The notes beneath the pieces were generated by a model. The model saw only the letters and a list, made by a program, of their open reading frames with translations. It was not told the origin of the DNA and did no database searches. DNA of 64,000 nt from Thermococcus henrietii (GTDB taxonomy: Archaea > Methanobacteriota_B > Thermococci > Thermococcales > Thermococcaceae). Positions 1 through 8,730 of this stretch are shown one piece after another. How positions within the stretch are numbered: the stretch's first letter is position 1; every line of letters starts with the position of its first letter. Where the stretch lies: the NCBI RefSeq assembly GCF_900198835.1, contig NZ_LT900021.1, forward strand, positions 744,001-808,000, written 5' to 3'. The translations under genes and the position numbers were made by a program.

Positions 1-675
1 GTTGGAGCTGGCCTCGGCTCCTCGGCAGCGGTTGCGGTTGCCACAATCGGTGCTGTTTCAAAGCTCCTTGGCCTCGAGCTGACCAACGAGGAAATCGGAA
101 AGCTCGGCCACAAGGTTGAACTTCTCGTTCAGGGCGCCTCGAGCGGCATTGACCCAACGGTCTCAGCAATAGGCGGGTTCATTCACTACGAGAAGGGAAA
201 CTTCGAGCACCTCCCCTTCACTGAGCTTCCTATAGTCGTTGGTTACACCGGCTCGAGTGGCTCAACAAAGGAGCTCGTCGCGATGGTGAGAAGGACCTAC
301 GAGGAGATGCCCGAGATAGTCGAGCCCGTCCTCGTTGCGATGGGCAAGATAGTGGAGAAGGCTCGGGAAGTTCTCCTTTCAGACCTCGATGAAGAGGTCC
401 GCTTCGAGAGGCTTGGAAAGCTGATGAACATCAACCACGGCCTCCTCGATGCACTCGGCGTTTCGACCAAGAAGCTCAGCGAGCTTGTTTATGCAGCCAG
501 AACGGCCGGAGCCTTGGGGGCCAAGATAACTGGGGCCGGTGGCGGTGGCTGTATGTACGCCCTCGCCCCGGAGAAGCAGAGCGAAGTCGCGACGGCCATA
601 ACGATAGCAGGTGGAACGCCGATGATAACCGAGATAAGCAGGGAGGGTCTCAGGATAGAGGAGGTGATTCCGTGA
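1..675 (+). CDS. mvk: Mevalonate kinase, C-terminal part (5' end outside window)
   Basis: A GHMP-family kinase that phosphorylates mevalonate in isoprenoid lipid synthesis. The frame is open from base 1. It begins inside the glycine/serine-rich ATP-binding motif ([10 protein letters not shown]), and the GHMP C-terminal motif with KITGAGGGG lies near codon 178. About 224 codons are present, so roughly the first third is missing. Its TGA stop overlaps the GTG start of the next gene (GTGA), indicating translational coupling with isopentenyl phosphate kinase. Next to IPK and type 2 IDI the assignment as mevalonate kinase is secure, although other GHMP kinases share the same motifs. Confidence 0.93.
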   Translation, partial: VGAGLGSSAAVAVATIGAVSKLLGLELTNEEIGKLGHKVELLVQGASSGIDPTVSAIGGFIHYEKGNFEHLPFTELPIVVGYTGSSGSTKELVAMVRRTYEEMPEIVEPVLVAMGKIVEKAREVLLSDLDEEVRFERLGKLMNINHGLLDALGVSTKKLSELVYAARTAGALGAKITGAGGGGCMYALAPEKQSEVATAITIAGGTPMITEISREGLRIEEVIP

Positions 676-1457
676 TAATCGTCAAGGTCGGGGGTAGCGT
701 CTTCAGCGACAAAAAGGGGAAGCCAGAAAACTTCCGTAGGGACGTCGTTGCCCGCATAGCCAGGGAAATCTCGGAGTTCTACCCCGAGAAGAATTTTATA
801 ATCGTCCACGGCGGAGGAAGCTTCGGGCACCCGTACGCCAGGAGGTACAGCATAAGGGACGGCATCCCCGACGACTGGAAAACTGCGAGGTTTAGGATGG
901 TGGGCTTTTCGGAGACCCATCAGGCGATGCTCAGGGCCAACTCGGCGTTCATCAGGGAGTTCCTTCAGAGGGGCCTTCCGGCGTTTTCAGTTTCAACCTC
1001 CTCGGTTTTCATGACCGAGAACGGTGACGTTGCCTACGGGGACCTTGAGATAATCAAGAGGCTGGTTGAGCTCAGATTTATCCCAGTCCTCTTTGGAGAC
1101 GTTTCCCTCGACTTGGCCAAGGGCATCGACATTCTCTCCGGTGACCAGATTATAACTTACCTCGCCAAGATGCTCGAGCCCGAGAAGGTTATTTTCCTCA
1201 TGGACGTTGACGGCGTCTACGACGGCGACCCGGGCGAGGGCAACCTCATCCAAGCCCTCGGCCGGGATGAAATAGAAAGCCTCCTCTCAAAACTCACCTG
1301 CTCCGGTGGCGATGTAACGGGGGGAATATGCAACAAGCTGAGGGAAGCCAAGAAGATAGCGAAGCACTCAGAGGTGTGGTTCGTCAACGGGCTCGTTCCA
1401 GGCAGGCTGAGCGGGGCCATCAGGGGAGACGGTTTCGGCACGAGGATTGTGCCTTAG
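672..1457 (+). CDS. ipk: Isopentenyl phosphate kinase
   Basis: An amino-acid-kinase-fold enzyme that phosphorylates isopentenyl phosphate to isopentenyl diphosphate, the last kinase step of the archaeal mevalonate route. The 261-residue protein starts with a VKVGGS nucleotide-binding loop. It has HGGGSFGH near residues 46-53, with the histidine that marks this family, and an [11 protein letters not shown] motif near residue 177. The GTG start overlaps the mevalonate kinase stop by 4 nt. Length and gene order match Thermococcales IPK. The related glutamate-5-kinases and UMP kinases lack this histidine context. Confidence 0.93.
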   Translation: MIIVKVGGSVFSDKKGKPENFRRDVVARIAREISEFYPEKNFIIVHGGGSFGHPYARRYSIRDGIPDDWKTARFRMVGFSETHQAMLRANSAFIREFLQRGLPAFSVSTSSVFMTENGDVAYGDLEIIKRLVELRFIPVLFGDVSLDLAKGIDILSGDQIITYLAKMLEPEKVIFLMDVDGVYDGDPGEGNLIQALGRDEIESLLSKLTCSGGDVTGGICNKLREAKKIAKHSEVWFVNGLVPGRLSGAIRGDGFGTRIVP

Positions 1458-1507
1458 CCGGGACGAAATCTTTTTATTTTCCTTTAATATTGGTAACTCT
1501 GATAATC

Positions 1508-2248
1508 ATGTTACGTAAGATATTGGCCTTTGTGGTGCTCTTCATCATCGCCCTCTGGGGACTTCAGAAGGCATCTTCCAGTGGCTACCTGAGCGCTTTT
1601 GATGCATCTCCCGGAGGCCTGAACCTAAGCGTTAGGTCGGAGAACAACACCGTCACCGTTGAATGGGAGCTCCGGGGTGGAAGCATCGTTAGAGCTCTCG
1701 CCGGAGGAAGGGACGCGGTTATTCTGGTTTACCCCGGCTGGGTGGAGAACAACGATTCGTGGCTTGTGCTGGGCGATGTCAGAAACCTGTCCGTGACATT
1801 GGGCGGCGGAAACCCGAGGAACCTCACCGTTATCTACTATCCGTTCCAGGTCTCGGCTTCCAACGGGAGCGCTCAGGCCAAATTGAGGGTCTTTGCGGTT
1901 CCCGTCGGATTCCCATCAACGGTTCAGTCCGGAAAAATCGAATTTAAACTGGTAACCTACTACGGAACCTGCAACAACGTTACCCTCAATGTGATTTACT
2001 TCCACAGCACGGGCAAAGGGGACTACCGGGACCTCGTGCTCCCCCTCTCGGTTGATTTTGGCGAGGAGTTCCCTGTACTCCCGGGTTTCAGGTCGAGGTT
2101 TAACCTCACAATCGGAGCATCCGAAATGCCGAACTTCCTCACCTCTGCCGTGAACGCCCATTACCTCGGCAACTGGATTGAGGACCCGAAGGGCTGGCTG
2201 GTCGTGAAAACCGTGAACGTCACCGTCTGCCCACCCAAAACCTCTTAA
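1508..2248 (+). CDS. Hypothetical exported, membrane-anchored protein
   Basis: 246 residues from the ATG at 1508. The N-terminus ([19 protein letters not shown]) is a hydrophobic signal or anchor segment. The rest is beta-rich and extracellular-looking, with many N-glycosylation sequons (NLS, NNT, NGS, NVT). No family recognised. A longer frame reaches upstream into ipk, but 1508 is chosen because the signal segment begins there and a TATA-like TTTTTATT lies upstream. It interrupts the isoprenoid operon without an obvious role in it. Confidence 0.7.
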   Translation: MLRKILAFVVLFIIALWGLQKASSSGYLSAFDASPGGLNLSVRSENNTVTVEWELRGGSIVRALAGGRDAVILVYPGWVENNDSWLVLGDVRNLSVTLGGGNPRNLTVIYYPFQVSASNGSAQAKLRVFAVPVGFPSTVQSGKIEFKLVTYYGTCNNVTLNVIYFHSTGKGDYRDLVLPLSVDFGEEFPVLPGFRSRFNLTIGASEMPNFLTSAVNAHYLGNWIEDPKGWLVVKTVNVTVCPPKTS

Positions 2249-2280
2249 CTTTTTCCGCCTTCTCTTCCCCGGTGGTCGTG

Positions 2281-3399
2281 ATGGAGGCTTTTGATAAGGA
2301 AGAGCTCACTATCATCAGGAAGTTCGAGCACATAGAGCACTGTCTAAAGCGTAACGTTCAGGCCCACGTGAGCAACGGTTTTGAGGACGTGCACTTCGTC
2401 CACATGAGCCTGCCCGAGATTGACAAGGACGAGGTTGATTTGAGCGTCGAGTTCCTCGGGAGGCGCTTTGATTACCCGATTTTCATAGCGGGAATGACCG
2501 GTGGAACTAAGGGCTCACAGCTCGCCGGGAGGATAAACAAGACCCTCGCGAAGGCCGCGCAGGAGCTCAACATACCGATGGGCGTCGGCAGTCAGAGGGC
2601 GATGATAAGGAAGCCGGAAACCTGGGAGAGCTACTACGTGAGAGACGTCGCTCCAGACGTCTTCCTCGTCGGCAACCTCGGGGCACCGCAGTTCTCCGAA
2701 ACCATTCCGGAGCGCTACGGCATAGAGGAGGCCCTGAAGGCCGTCGAGACGATTCAGGCGGACGCTTTAGCAATACACATGAACCCACTTCAGGAGAGCG
2801 TCCAGCCCGAGGGGGACACGCAGTACAGGGGCGTTCTCAAAGCTCTGGCTGAACTCAAGGCCGAGTTCCCTTATCCAATAATAGCGAAGGAGACCGGCGC
2901 GGGGGTTTCTAAGGAAGTCGCGGTCAGGCTTGAGAGCATTGGTATTGACGCCATTGACGTCGGCGGCCTCGGCGGAACGAGCTGGAGCGCCGTTGAATAC
3001 TACCGCGCAAAGGACGAGCTCGGCAGGAACCTCGCGCTCCGCTTCTGGGACTGGGGGATTAAGACCGCCATAAGCGTCGCCGAGGTTCGCTATTCGACGG
3101 ACCTGCCGATTATAGCCACCGGCGGAATGCGCGACGGGATAACGATGGCCAAGGCTCTTGCGATGGGCGCGACCTTTGCTGGAGTGGCACTGCCGTTGCT
3201 CAAGCCGGCTGTGAAGGGCGACGTCGAGGGCGTCATCAAAATCCTGAGGCGCTACATCGAGGAGATAAGGAACGCGATGTTCCTCGTGGGTGCTAAAAAC
3301 ATCGAGGAGCTCAGAAAGGTTCCGCTCGTTATCACGGGCTTCACGAGGGAGTGGCTGGAGGGGAGGATTGACCTTCCCGGCTATCTGCGCGCCCGGTGA
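2281..3399 (+). CDS. fni: Isopentenyl-diphosphate delta-isomerase, type 2 (FMN-dependent)
   Basis: Interconverts isopentenyl and dimethylallyl diphosphate using reduced FMN, in a TIM-barrel fold. 372 residues. Family motifs seen include [22 protein letters not shown], the HMNPLQE segment and a glycine-rich phosphate-binding GGMRDG near the C-terminus. The ATG at 2281 is chosen because GGTGGT lies 5 nt upstream; GTG at 2272 would add three residues. It supplies DMAPP for the prenyl synthase at 5200. The stop overlaps the next GTG start (GTGA). Confidence 0.95.
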   Translation: MEAFDKEELTIIRKFEHIEHCLKRNVQAHVSNGFEDVHFVHMSLPEIDKDEVDLSVEFLGRRFDYPIFIAGMTGGTKGSQLAGRINKTLAKAAQELNIPMGVGSQRAMIRKPETWESYYVRDVAPDVFLVGNLGAPQFSETIPERYGIEEALKAVETIQADALAIHMNPLQESVQPEGDTQYRGVLKALAELKAEFPYPIIAKETGAGVSKEVAVRLESIGIDAIDVGGLGGTSWSAVEYYRAKDELGRNLALRFWDWGIKTAISVAEVRYSTDLPIIATGGMRDGITMAKALAMGATFAGVALPLLKPAVKGDVEGVIKILRRYIEEIRNAMFLVGAKNIEELRKVPLVITGFTREWLEGRIDLPGYLRAR

Positions 3400-3701
3400 G
3401 AGCGGTGAGGAGTCTTCTTTCCCGCACATTTTCCTTCATTGAGGGCTTTCTCATAGTGCTAACGCCCCTGACGGCGGTTGCCGGCATAATCCTCTCCTTC
3501 CTGGCCTCTCTGTTCATGACGTGGGAGCCCGGAAAAGACGGGCCGGCTTTTCTGCTCGGGGCCGTATCGGGCTCGGCCGTTGCCATCTCGCTCTGGGGAA
3601 GGGGCTGGTTCTCACTCTGGGGTTCCCTGGGGCTGATTCCTCTGGCTTTCGTCCTGGCGGTTTTTGCCGGGTCGGTGCTCTCGCTGAAGTCGCCGAGATG
3701 A
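3396..3701 (+). CDS. Small hypothetical membrane protein
   Basis: 101 residues with three hydrophobic helices (about 10-40, 48-68 and 70-95) and few charged residues between them. It starts GTG overlapping the fni stop; a second GTG at 3405 is possible. Coupling to fni suggests co-transcription with the isoprenoid genes, but no function can be named. Confidence 0.7.
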   Translation: MRAVRSLLSRTFSFIEGFLIVLTPLTAVAGIILSFLASLFMTWEPGKDGPAFLLGAVSGSAVAISLWGRGWFSLWGSLGLIPLAFVLAVFAGSVLSLKSPR

Positions 3702-3709
3702 TGCACACC

Positions 3710-3787
3710 TTTTTAAACCCTCGTTCAGAGTAATGCCCAACGCAGCCCCGCGCCTCAGGAGGGGCCCGGGGCGGGAGGATGATTGAC
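3710..3787 (+). promoter_or_regulatory. Promoter and structured leader of RNase J gene
   Basis: A TATA box TTTTTAAA lies at 3710-3717, so transcription should begin near 3736. The predicted 50-nt leader holds a GC-rich hairpin with GCCCCG (3745-3750) pairing to CGGGGC (3767-3772), followed at once by the ribosome-binding site GGGAGG (3773-3778). A hairpin next to the ribosome-binding site could modulate translation; this is inference. Confidence 0.5.
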
Positions 3788-5131
3788 ATGATAAAGGTCT
3801 ACACAATCAGCGGTTACGAGGAAGTCGGCAAGAACATGACGGCCGTTGGCTACTCCGACGGCAGAAGGGAGGAAGTCGTGATAATCGACATGGGCATAAT
3901 GCTCGACAGGGTGATGATTCACGAGGACACGAGCATTCAGAAGTTCTCCGACAAGGAACTCCAGAAGCTCGGCGCGATTCCCGACGATAGAATCCTGTGG
4001 AAGAGCCGGAACAAGAAGGTCGTCGCGATTACGCTCACCCACGGTCACCTTGACCACATCGGCGCTATAGCCAAGCTCGCCCCGCATTACCCTGACACGC
4101 CCGTTTACGGGACGCCCTACACGATTAAGCTCGCCAAGGGCGAGGTCAAGAGCGAGGAGTACTTCGAGGTCAAGAACCCGATGTACGAGACGAACTACGG
4201 CGAGATAGTCCAGGTGAGCGAGAACCTCGCGATTGAGTTCATTCGCATGACCCACTCGATTCCTCAGGCTTCCATGGTGGCGATACACACCCCGGAAGGC
4301 GTCGTTCTCCACACCGGCGACTTCAAGTTCGACAACAACAACCCGCTCGGCGAGAGACCCGACTACAAGCGCCTGAAGGAGCTCGGGAAGGAGGGCGTCA
4401 AGGTTCTCATCGCCGAATCCACGCGCGTCGCGGAGCCGACGAAGACGCCGAGCGAGGCCGTAGCTCAGATGCTCCTCGAGGACTTCTTCCTCTACGAGGG
4501 CATGGACGAGAAGGGATTGATAGCAACGACCTTTGCAAGCCACATCTTCCGCCTTCAGGAGCTGATATGGATAGCCAACAGGATGGGCAGGCAGGCCGTT
4601 TTGGTTGGTCGCTCCTTGGCAAAGTACACGGGCATAGCGAAACAGCTCGGCCTCATAAAGATGAAGGGAGCAAGAGCCGTCAGGAGCCCCAACGCCGTCA
4701 GGAAGGTCCTCAAGGAGGTCTCGGGGGCGAGGGAGAACTACCTCCTCATCGTTACAGGCCATCAGGGCGAGCCCGGAGCCGTTCTCACCAGGATGGCGGA
4801 CGGCGAGCTCTACGACATCGGCAAGGACGACACCGTCGTCTTTTCAGCTGGAACGATACCGAACCCGCTCAACTACGCCCAGCGCTACAAGCTAGAAACG
4901 AAGCTCAGGATGAAGGGTGTCAGGATGATTAAGGACCTCCACGTTTCCGGCCACGCGAGCAGGGAGGACCACCGCTACCTGATAAGGATGCTCAACCCCG
5001 AGAACATCGTCCCGGCCCACGGCGAGTTTAGGATGCTCACCCACTACGCCGAGCTGGCCGAGGAAGAGGGCTACATGATTGGAAAGGACGTCTTTGTGTC
5101 GAGGAACGGCTACATCGTTGAGATTCCATGA
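3788..5131 (+). CDS. Archaeal RNase J (beta-CASP 5'-3' exoribonuclease)
   Basis: 447-residue metallo-beta-lactamase/beta-CASP ribonuclease that degrades RNA from the 5' end. The zinc motif THGHLDHIG is near residue 84. HTGDFKFD and the beta-CASP motifs, including the late VSGHASREDHR and VPAHGEFRM histidines, follow. No KH domain is present, which separates it from FttA at 45621. The ATG at 3788 is preferred over the in-frame ATG at 3779 because GGGAGG then has a normal 9-nt spacing. It sits between fni and the prenyl synthase. Confidence 0.93.
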   Translation: MIKVYTISGYEEVGKNMTAVGYSDGRREEVVIIDMGIMLDRVMIHEDTSIQKFSDKELQKLGAIPDDRILWKSRNKKVVAITLTHGHLDHIGAIAKLAPHYPDTPVYGTPYTIKLAKGEVKSEEYFEVKNPMYETNYGEIVQVSENLAIEFIRMTHSIPQASMVAIHTPEGVVLHTGDFKFDNNNPLGERPDYKRLKELGKEGVKVLIAESTRVAEPTKTPSEAVAQMLLEDFFLYEGMDEKGLIATTFASHIFRLQELIWIANRMGRQAVLVGRSLAKYTGIAKQLGLIKMKGARAVRSPNAVRKVLKEVSGARENYLLIVTGHQGEPGAVLTRMADGELYDIGKDDTVVFSAGTIPNPLNYAQRYKLETKLRMKGVRMIKDLHVSGHASREDHRYLIRMLNPENIVPAHGEFRMLTHYAELAEEEGYMIGKDVFVSRNGYIVEIP

Positions 5132-5199
5132 AGGGCAAAGCTGATAAAGACTTGCCCTATTTTTCCTTTGATTGCTTTCATCACTCACGGGGTGGTAAC

Positions 5200-6231
5200 A
5201 TGGGGAAGTATGATGAACTCTTCAGCAGGGTTAAAACCAAGGCTAAGGTCGTCGACGAGAAAATCTTCGAGCTCATCCCTGAGAGGGAGCCCAAGAACCT
5301 CTACGATGCCGCGCGCCACTATCCGCTCGCCGGTGGCAAGAGGGTTCGCCCCTTCGTCGTTCTCCGGGCAACTGAGGCCGTTGGCGGCGACCCTGAGAAG
5401 GCGCTCTATCCAGCGGCCGCGGTTGAGTTTATTCACAACTACTCCCTCGTCCACGACGACATAATGGACATGGACGAGTTGAGGCGCGGAAGGCCGACAG
5501 TCCACAAGGTCTGGGGCGTCAACATGGCCATTCTCGCCGGCGATTTGTTGTTCTCAAAGGCCTTCGAAGCGGTAGCCCGGGCTGAGGTAAGCCCCGAGAA
5601 GAAGGCGAGAATCCTTGAGGTTCTCGTGAAGACATCAAACGAGCTCTGCGAGGGTCAAGCTTTGGACATAGAGTTCGAGATGAGGGACGAGGTAACGGTT
5701 GACGAGTACCTCAGGATGATAAGCGGGAAGACAGGGGCGCTCTTCGACGGCTCGGCAACGATAGGTGCAATCGTCGGGACTGACAACGAGGAGTACATCC
5801 AGGCCCTCTCGAAGTGGGGAAGGAACGTGGGAATAGCCTTCCAGATATGGGACGACGTTCTTGATTTGATTGCCGACGAGGAAAAGCTTGGAAAGCCCGT
5901 CGGAAGCGACATAAGGAAGGGCAAGAAGACGCTCATAGTCAGCCACTTCTTCCAGCACGCGAACGAGGAGGACAAGGCGGAGTTCATGAAGGTCTTTGGA
6001 AAATACGCGGGAGACGCCAAGGGAGATGCTCTCATTCACGACGATAAGGTGAAGGAGGAAGTTGCCAAGGCCATCGAGCTCCTCAAGAAGTACGGTAGCA
6101 TCGATTACGCCGCTCAGTACGCCAAGAACCTCGTGAAGGAAGCCAACGAGGCGCTCAAGGTTCTCCCCGAGAGCGAGGCGAGGAAAGACCTTGAACTCCT
6201 CGCCGAGTTCCTGGTGGAGAGAGAGTTTTGA
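5200..6231 (+). CDS. idsA: Geranylgeranyl/farnesyl diphosphate synthase
   Basis: Short-chain trans-prenyl synthase condensing IPP with allylic diphosphates to make C15/C20 precursors of archaeal membrane lipids. 343 residues. The first aspartate-rich motif DDIMDMDELRRG is near residues 84-95 and the second, DDVLDLIAD, near 223. GGKRVRP and KTGALF motifs are present. Start ATG 5200 follows GGTGGTAAC. The stop overlaps the next ATG (TGATG). It completes the pathway begun by the upstream genes. Confidence 0.95.
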   Translation: MGKYDELFSRVKTKAKVVDEKIFELIPEREPKNLYDAARHYPLAGGKRVRPFVVLRATEAVGGDPEKALYPAAAVEFIHNYSLVHDDIMDMDELRRGRPTVHKVWGVNMAILAGDLLFSKAFEAVARAEVSPEKKARILEVLVKTSNELCEGQALDIEFEMRDEVTVDEYLRMISGKTGALFDGSATIGAIVGTDNEEYIQALSKWGRNVGIAFQIWDDVLDLIADEEKLGKPVGSDIRKGKKTLIVSHFFQHANEEDKAEFMKVFGKYAGDAKGDALIHDDKVKEEVAKAIELLKKYGSIDYAAQYAKNLVKEANEALKVLPESEARKDLELLAEFLVEREF

Positions 6232-6844
6232 TGGGAGAGTTCCGGCTCTCCGATTATTCCTCTGACTTCCTTACCCTCTCCCTTCTGCTCCTCATAGGTT
6301 CTGCCTTTACGGTTCCATGGGTTGAAGTTTCGGTAAGCTCGCTCTGGGATTTTGTCTACTATCTCATCCTTCCCTGGGTCGTCGTAATACCTTTTCACGA
6401 GGGCCTTCACGCGCTCGTTGCCAAGCTCTTCGGTGCGAGGGGGAGGTTCGGCGTCACAACCTTTGGAAGCTCGTCATCGCGCTCTACACTGCAGTTGAAA
6501 CACCCCTAACCTCGAAACGCTTTATCGCCGTTACCCTTGCGCCGCTTTCCTTATCTCTCATCGCGCTCGCCCTCGCGTGGCTACTCCGCTCAGACTTCTG
6601 GGCTCTCGTTTACATCTTCAACACCGCGGGAATGGCGGTGGACTTCATCGTTACCCTCGCGCTCCTCGGACTTTCCCCAGACACGGAAGTAGTTGACCGC
6701 GGCGAGGCGCTCGTTTCCAGCTCGGGCACGCTGGAGCCTTATCCCCTGTGGGTTTCAAAGGCCCTTAGGGTTGTCCTCCTCGCGGTTCTGCTCGCAATCA
6801 TCGCCCGCGCCCGAGTCGAGGTCGTTGTGGAGAACAGTCCGTAG
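6231..6844 (+). pseudogene. DUF3267-type membrane metalloprotease, frameshifted
   Basis: The first frame encodes hydrophobic segments and a zinc-protease motif HEGLHALVAKLFG, then runs into a stop near 6509. From about 6467 a second frame continues as KLVIALYTAVETPL, followed by further membrane helices, to a stop at 6844. Adding one base at GGAAG (6465-6469) joins both into about 204 residues, the expected size for a small membrane metalloprotease of this type. Either a real inactivating deletion or a sequence error. Start overlaps the idsA stop. Confidence 0.75.
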
Positions 6845-6889
6845 ATACTTTTAAATAGGTGAACATTCATACTTTGCTTGGTGGGGAAT
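6845..6889 (+). promoter_or_regulatory. Promoter for the 6890 gene
   Basis: A TATA-like ACTTTTAAATAG stands at about 6847-6858, followed 20-30 nt later by GGTGGGGAAT just before the ATG at 6890. The spacing suits an archaeal promoter with a very short leader. Confidence 0.45.
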
Positions 6890-7301
6890 ATGCGCGACGT
6901 CCAGAAAGTTGCTGGATTGTCCCTTTTGATAGTGCTCTTGTCGTTTTTGGCAGGCTTCCTTCTCGGGATTGATGCTGGAGGGCTCCTTCCGCTTGCACTC
7001 TACTTAATCAGGACTCCTGCTGGGCTCACTTTTCGTTGCATTCGTTGCCTTCCGGCTTGGCGTTGGGCCGAGAGAGCTCGCAAAAACGGCTTTAATAGCT
7101 GTTCCGGTCGCTCTCGTTGCTGTGTTGGCGCTGATAAGGCTCGTGGCTTCCTTCGTTGAAGCGCCGGCGTCGGGCCCCACCGAGAGCGATGGGTTTATGG
7201 TAGTTCTGCTCTTCCTCCTGCTCCCGGCCGTTCTGCTGGGCCTTCTCGGGAGTCTTTTTGAGCTTTCCTTGTGGAGGCGGGACGGCAACCTCTCGGCCTG
7301 A
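6890..7301 (+). pseudogene. Small hydrophobic membrane protein, frameshifted
   Basis: From ATG 6890 the protein begins MRDVQKVAGLSLLIVLLSFL and continues as membrane helices to about 7013. There the hydrophobic reading moves to another frame (LLLGSLFVAFVAFRLG onward) and ends at TGA 7299-7301. In the original frame the text after 7013 becomes Cys/Arg-rich nonsense. One extra base, or two missing bases, near 7008-7016 explains this. The rebuilt protein would be about 137 residues with four or so helices. No family recognised. Confidence 0.65.
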
Positions 7302-7378
7302 TGTTTCTGGTTTTCTCTTTTCAGCGCTTTGCAATCAGCCACCCGACCGGAGGATGCTCCGCCCCGGCCTTCCACTTT

Positions 7379-7984
7379 TCAAAGGGCTTCCTCCCATCTT
7401 CTCAAAAGCTCGGCGCGCTTCTCCTCGTCTTCTATCCTCTCCACGTACTCCCTGGGAATGTAGGCGAGATAGTGAGGTAGCTTGGGCTCGAAGGTCCCGC
7501 TCTCGATTACCCTCCCTCCTGCCCGCTCAACGAGCTCCTTGAGCCTCTCAAGCGTCGGGTAGTGAAGGTCGTCCCTCTCGCCGAACAGCGCCTCGAAGAG
7601 TTCCTCGCGAAGATTGTAGAGTTCGAGGTGCGCCCTCTGTCGCTCGTTGTTCGCCACAGGGAGGCTCTCCGCGATGAATACCCGCTCCGAGACCCGGAGC
7701 ATCTCCGAGATGACCTTAACCATCGTTTCCTCGCTCTTCAGGCTCCGTATTCCGTGGACGAGAACCGCCAGGTCAAAAGCTCTGAAAGGAAACGGCAACT
7801 CCCGCGCGTCGAGTTTGAGGGGGATTATCCTGTACTTTACGCCGGCCGACGACGTTATCTCCTCAAAGAAGCGCCAGCGGGAGCGGTCAACCGCAACGAC
7901 ACGGCCGGTTTCACCGACGAGATAAGCGAGGGGAACGGTGGTTAGTGCGTGCGCACCACAGCCGACGAAACTTTGCCTGCGCAA
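7379..7984 (-). pseudogene. SAM-dependent methyltransferase, 5'-truncated
   Basis: Class I methyltransferase fold. The SAM-binding loop VGCGAH lies only 7 residues from the start, followed by the acidic AVDRSR, an LDARELPFPFRAFDLAV segment and IAES. Class I enzymes normally have some 20-50 residues and a beta strand before this loop; here they are absent. The only usable start is a TTG at 7984 lying inside the hairpin arm of a repeat element (7968-8235). The element therefore appears to have replaced the 5' end and promoter. Substrate unknown. The body is otherwise intact (201 residues). Confidence 0.7.
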
Positions 7985-8235
7985 AGTTTCATCAAAGTTG
8001 GCATTCCTATTCTGAAGAGGCGCTAATGTTGTGAGGTTTCAAGTTTCAAAGGCCATAGAGCATGGTTTTACTGCGAATACAACGCCCGAAGGGCGTTAAA
8101 AAGAGCTAAAACCTAATGAAATTTCGCTTTCTTCTTTAAACCCCTTTTCTTGCCCGGTTTGTCAAGACATGTAAACTTTGTGGTGGCAGTTAGTGAGTTG
8201 AATACTTTTGGTCAAACTTTTCTCCAGAAAAGTTT
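7968..8235. repeat. Palindromic element B4 (hairpin-ended, non-coding)
   Basis: A 268-bp copy of a family seen also near 49.3, 58.1 and 58.6 kb. The left end is a 9-bp hairpin AAACTTTGC/GCAAAGTTT (7968-7989) followed by CATCAAAGTT and a CATTCC version of the family motif CGTGATTCC. The right end is the mirror arrangement, GAATACTTTTGG then a 9-bp hairpin AAACTTTTC/GAAAAGTTT (8214-8235). A GC-rich hairpin AACGCCC/GGGCGTT (8081-8097) sits in the middle. This copy is more diverged than the others. No coding potential seen. Confidence 0.6.
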
Positions 8236-8490
8236 GCTCGGTATAAAGCCAATCAGAAGGTAAAGGTGGCTCGTTCCGGGGCGAGATTTTTGAAAGAACT
8301 TCTCTCTTAAACGTTTCCTCGCTAACGGGCATGGACAACACCGAAAAGGGCTAAAGACGCTCTCTTTAAGGCGTTTTCGGAGAAAAGGTTTTATAAGTTG
8401 GGGGTGAACTGATAGCAGGGCTAGATTTTAGTATGTAACAAAAAAGAAGGATTATAAGGAGTTCTTCTTAGGATAGTTATGGTGATTAAG
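8236..8490. other. Non-coding stretch with promoter remnants
   Basis: No gene was found. A TATA-like TTTTATAAG with GGGGGTGA (about 8388-8408) looks like a promoter and ribosome-binding site with no gene behind it, perhaps left after a deletion. A second TATA-like ATTATAAGG near 8450 precedes the small gene at 8491. GCTCGTTCCGGGGCGAG (8272-8288) can form a hairpin. With B4, the gene-free gap between the methyltransferase and 8491 is about 0.5 kb. Confidence 0.4.
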
Positions 8491-8715
8491 ATGAATGAAG
8501 TGCTAATGAAATCGGGCATATTGATACCGATAGTGGAGGCCTTTAGAAGCATTAAAGATACTTTAACTGAAACTTTGCCTAATCCCTTTGGGATGATTCT
8601 ATTTGTTCTCATAGCGATATTTTTCGTGATTATCCTATTTAATGTGGGTACGAATGTTCTCTTGATATTAAAACAAATTTTAAACCAGCAAGGGGATAAA
8701 TTTCCAAGAAGATAA
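8491..8715 (+). CDS. Small single-helix membrane protein
   Basis: 74 residues from ATG 8491, preceded by GGTGAT; an ATG at 8479 would add four residues. A polar N-terminal half is followed by one strong hydrophobic helix (PFGMILFVLIAIFFVIILF, about residues 33-51) and a short basic tail ending KFPRR. The base composition is clearly more AT-rich than the neighbours, which points to recent acquisition. No family recognised. Confidence 0.55.
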   Translation: MNEVLMKSGILIPIVEAFRSIKDTLTETLPNPFGMILFVLIAIFFVIILFNVGTNVLLILKQILNQQGDKFPRR

Positions 8716-8730
8716 AGAGAAGCCAAAGCA

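Noticed and set aside
1328-1507. Longer start of the 1508 gene within ipk
   Set aside because: The added residues are Arg/Gln-rich out-of-frame ipk sequence and would precede the signal segment.
5128-5199. Longer idsA start at 5128
   Set aside because: It would add 24 residues across the promoter; ATG 5200 has GGTGGTAAC and matches the usual prenyl-synthase N-terminus.
7301-7545. Plus-strand open frames starting at 7301-7303
   Set aside because: They run over the methyltransferase coding region in antisense and show no hydrophobic or domain pattern.
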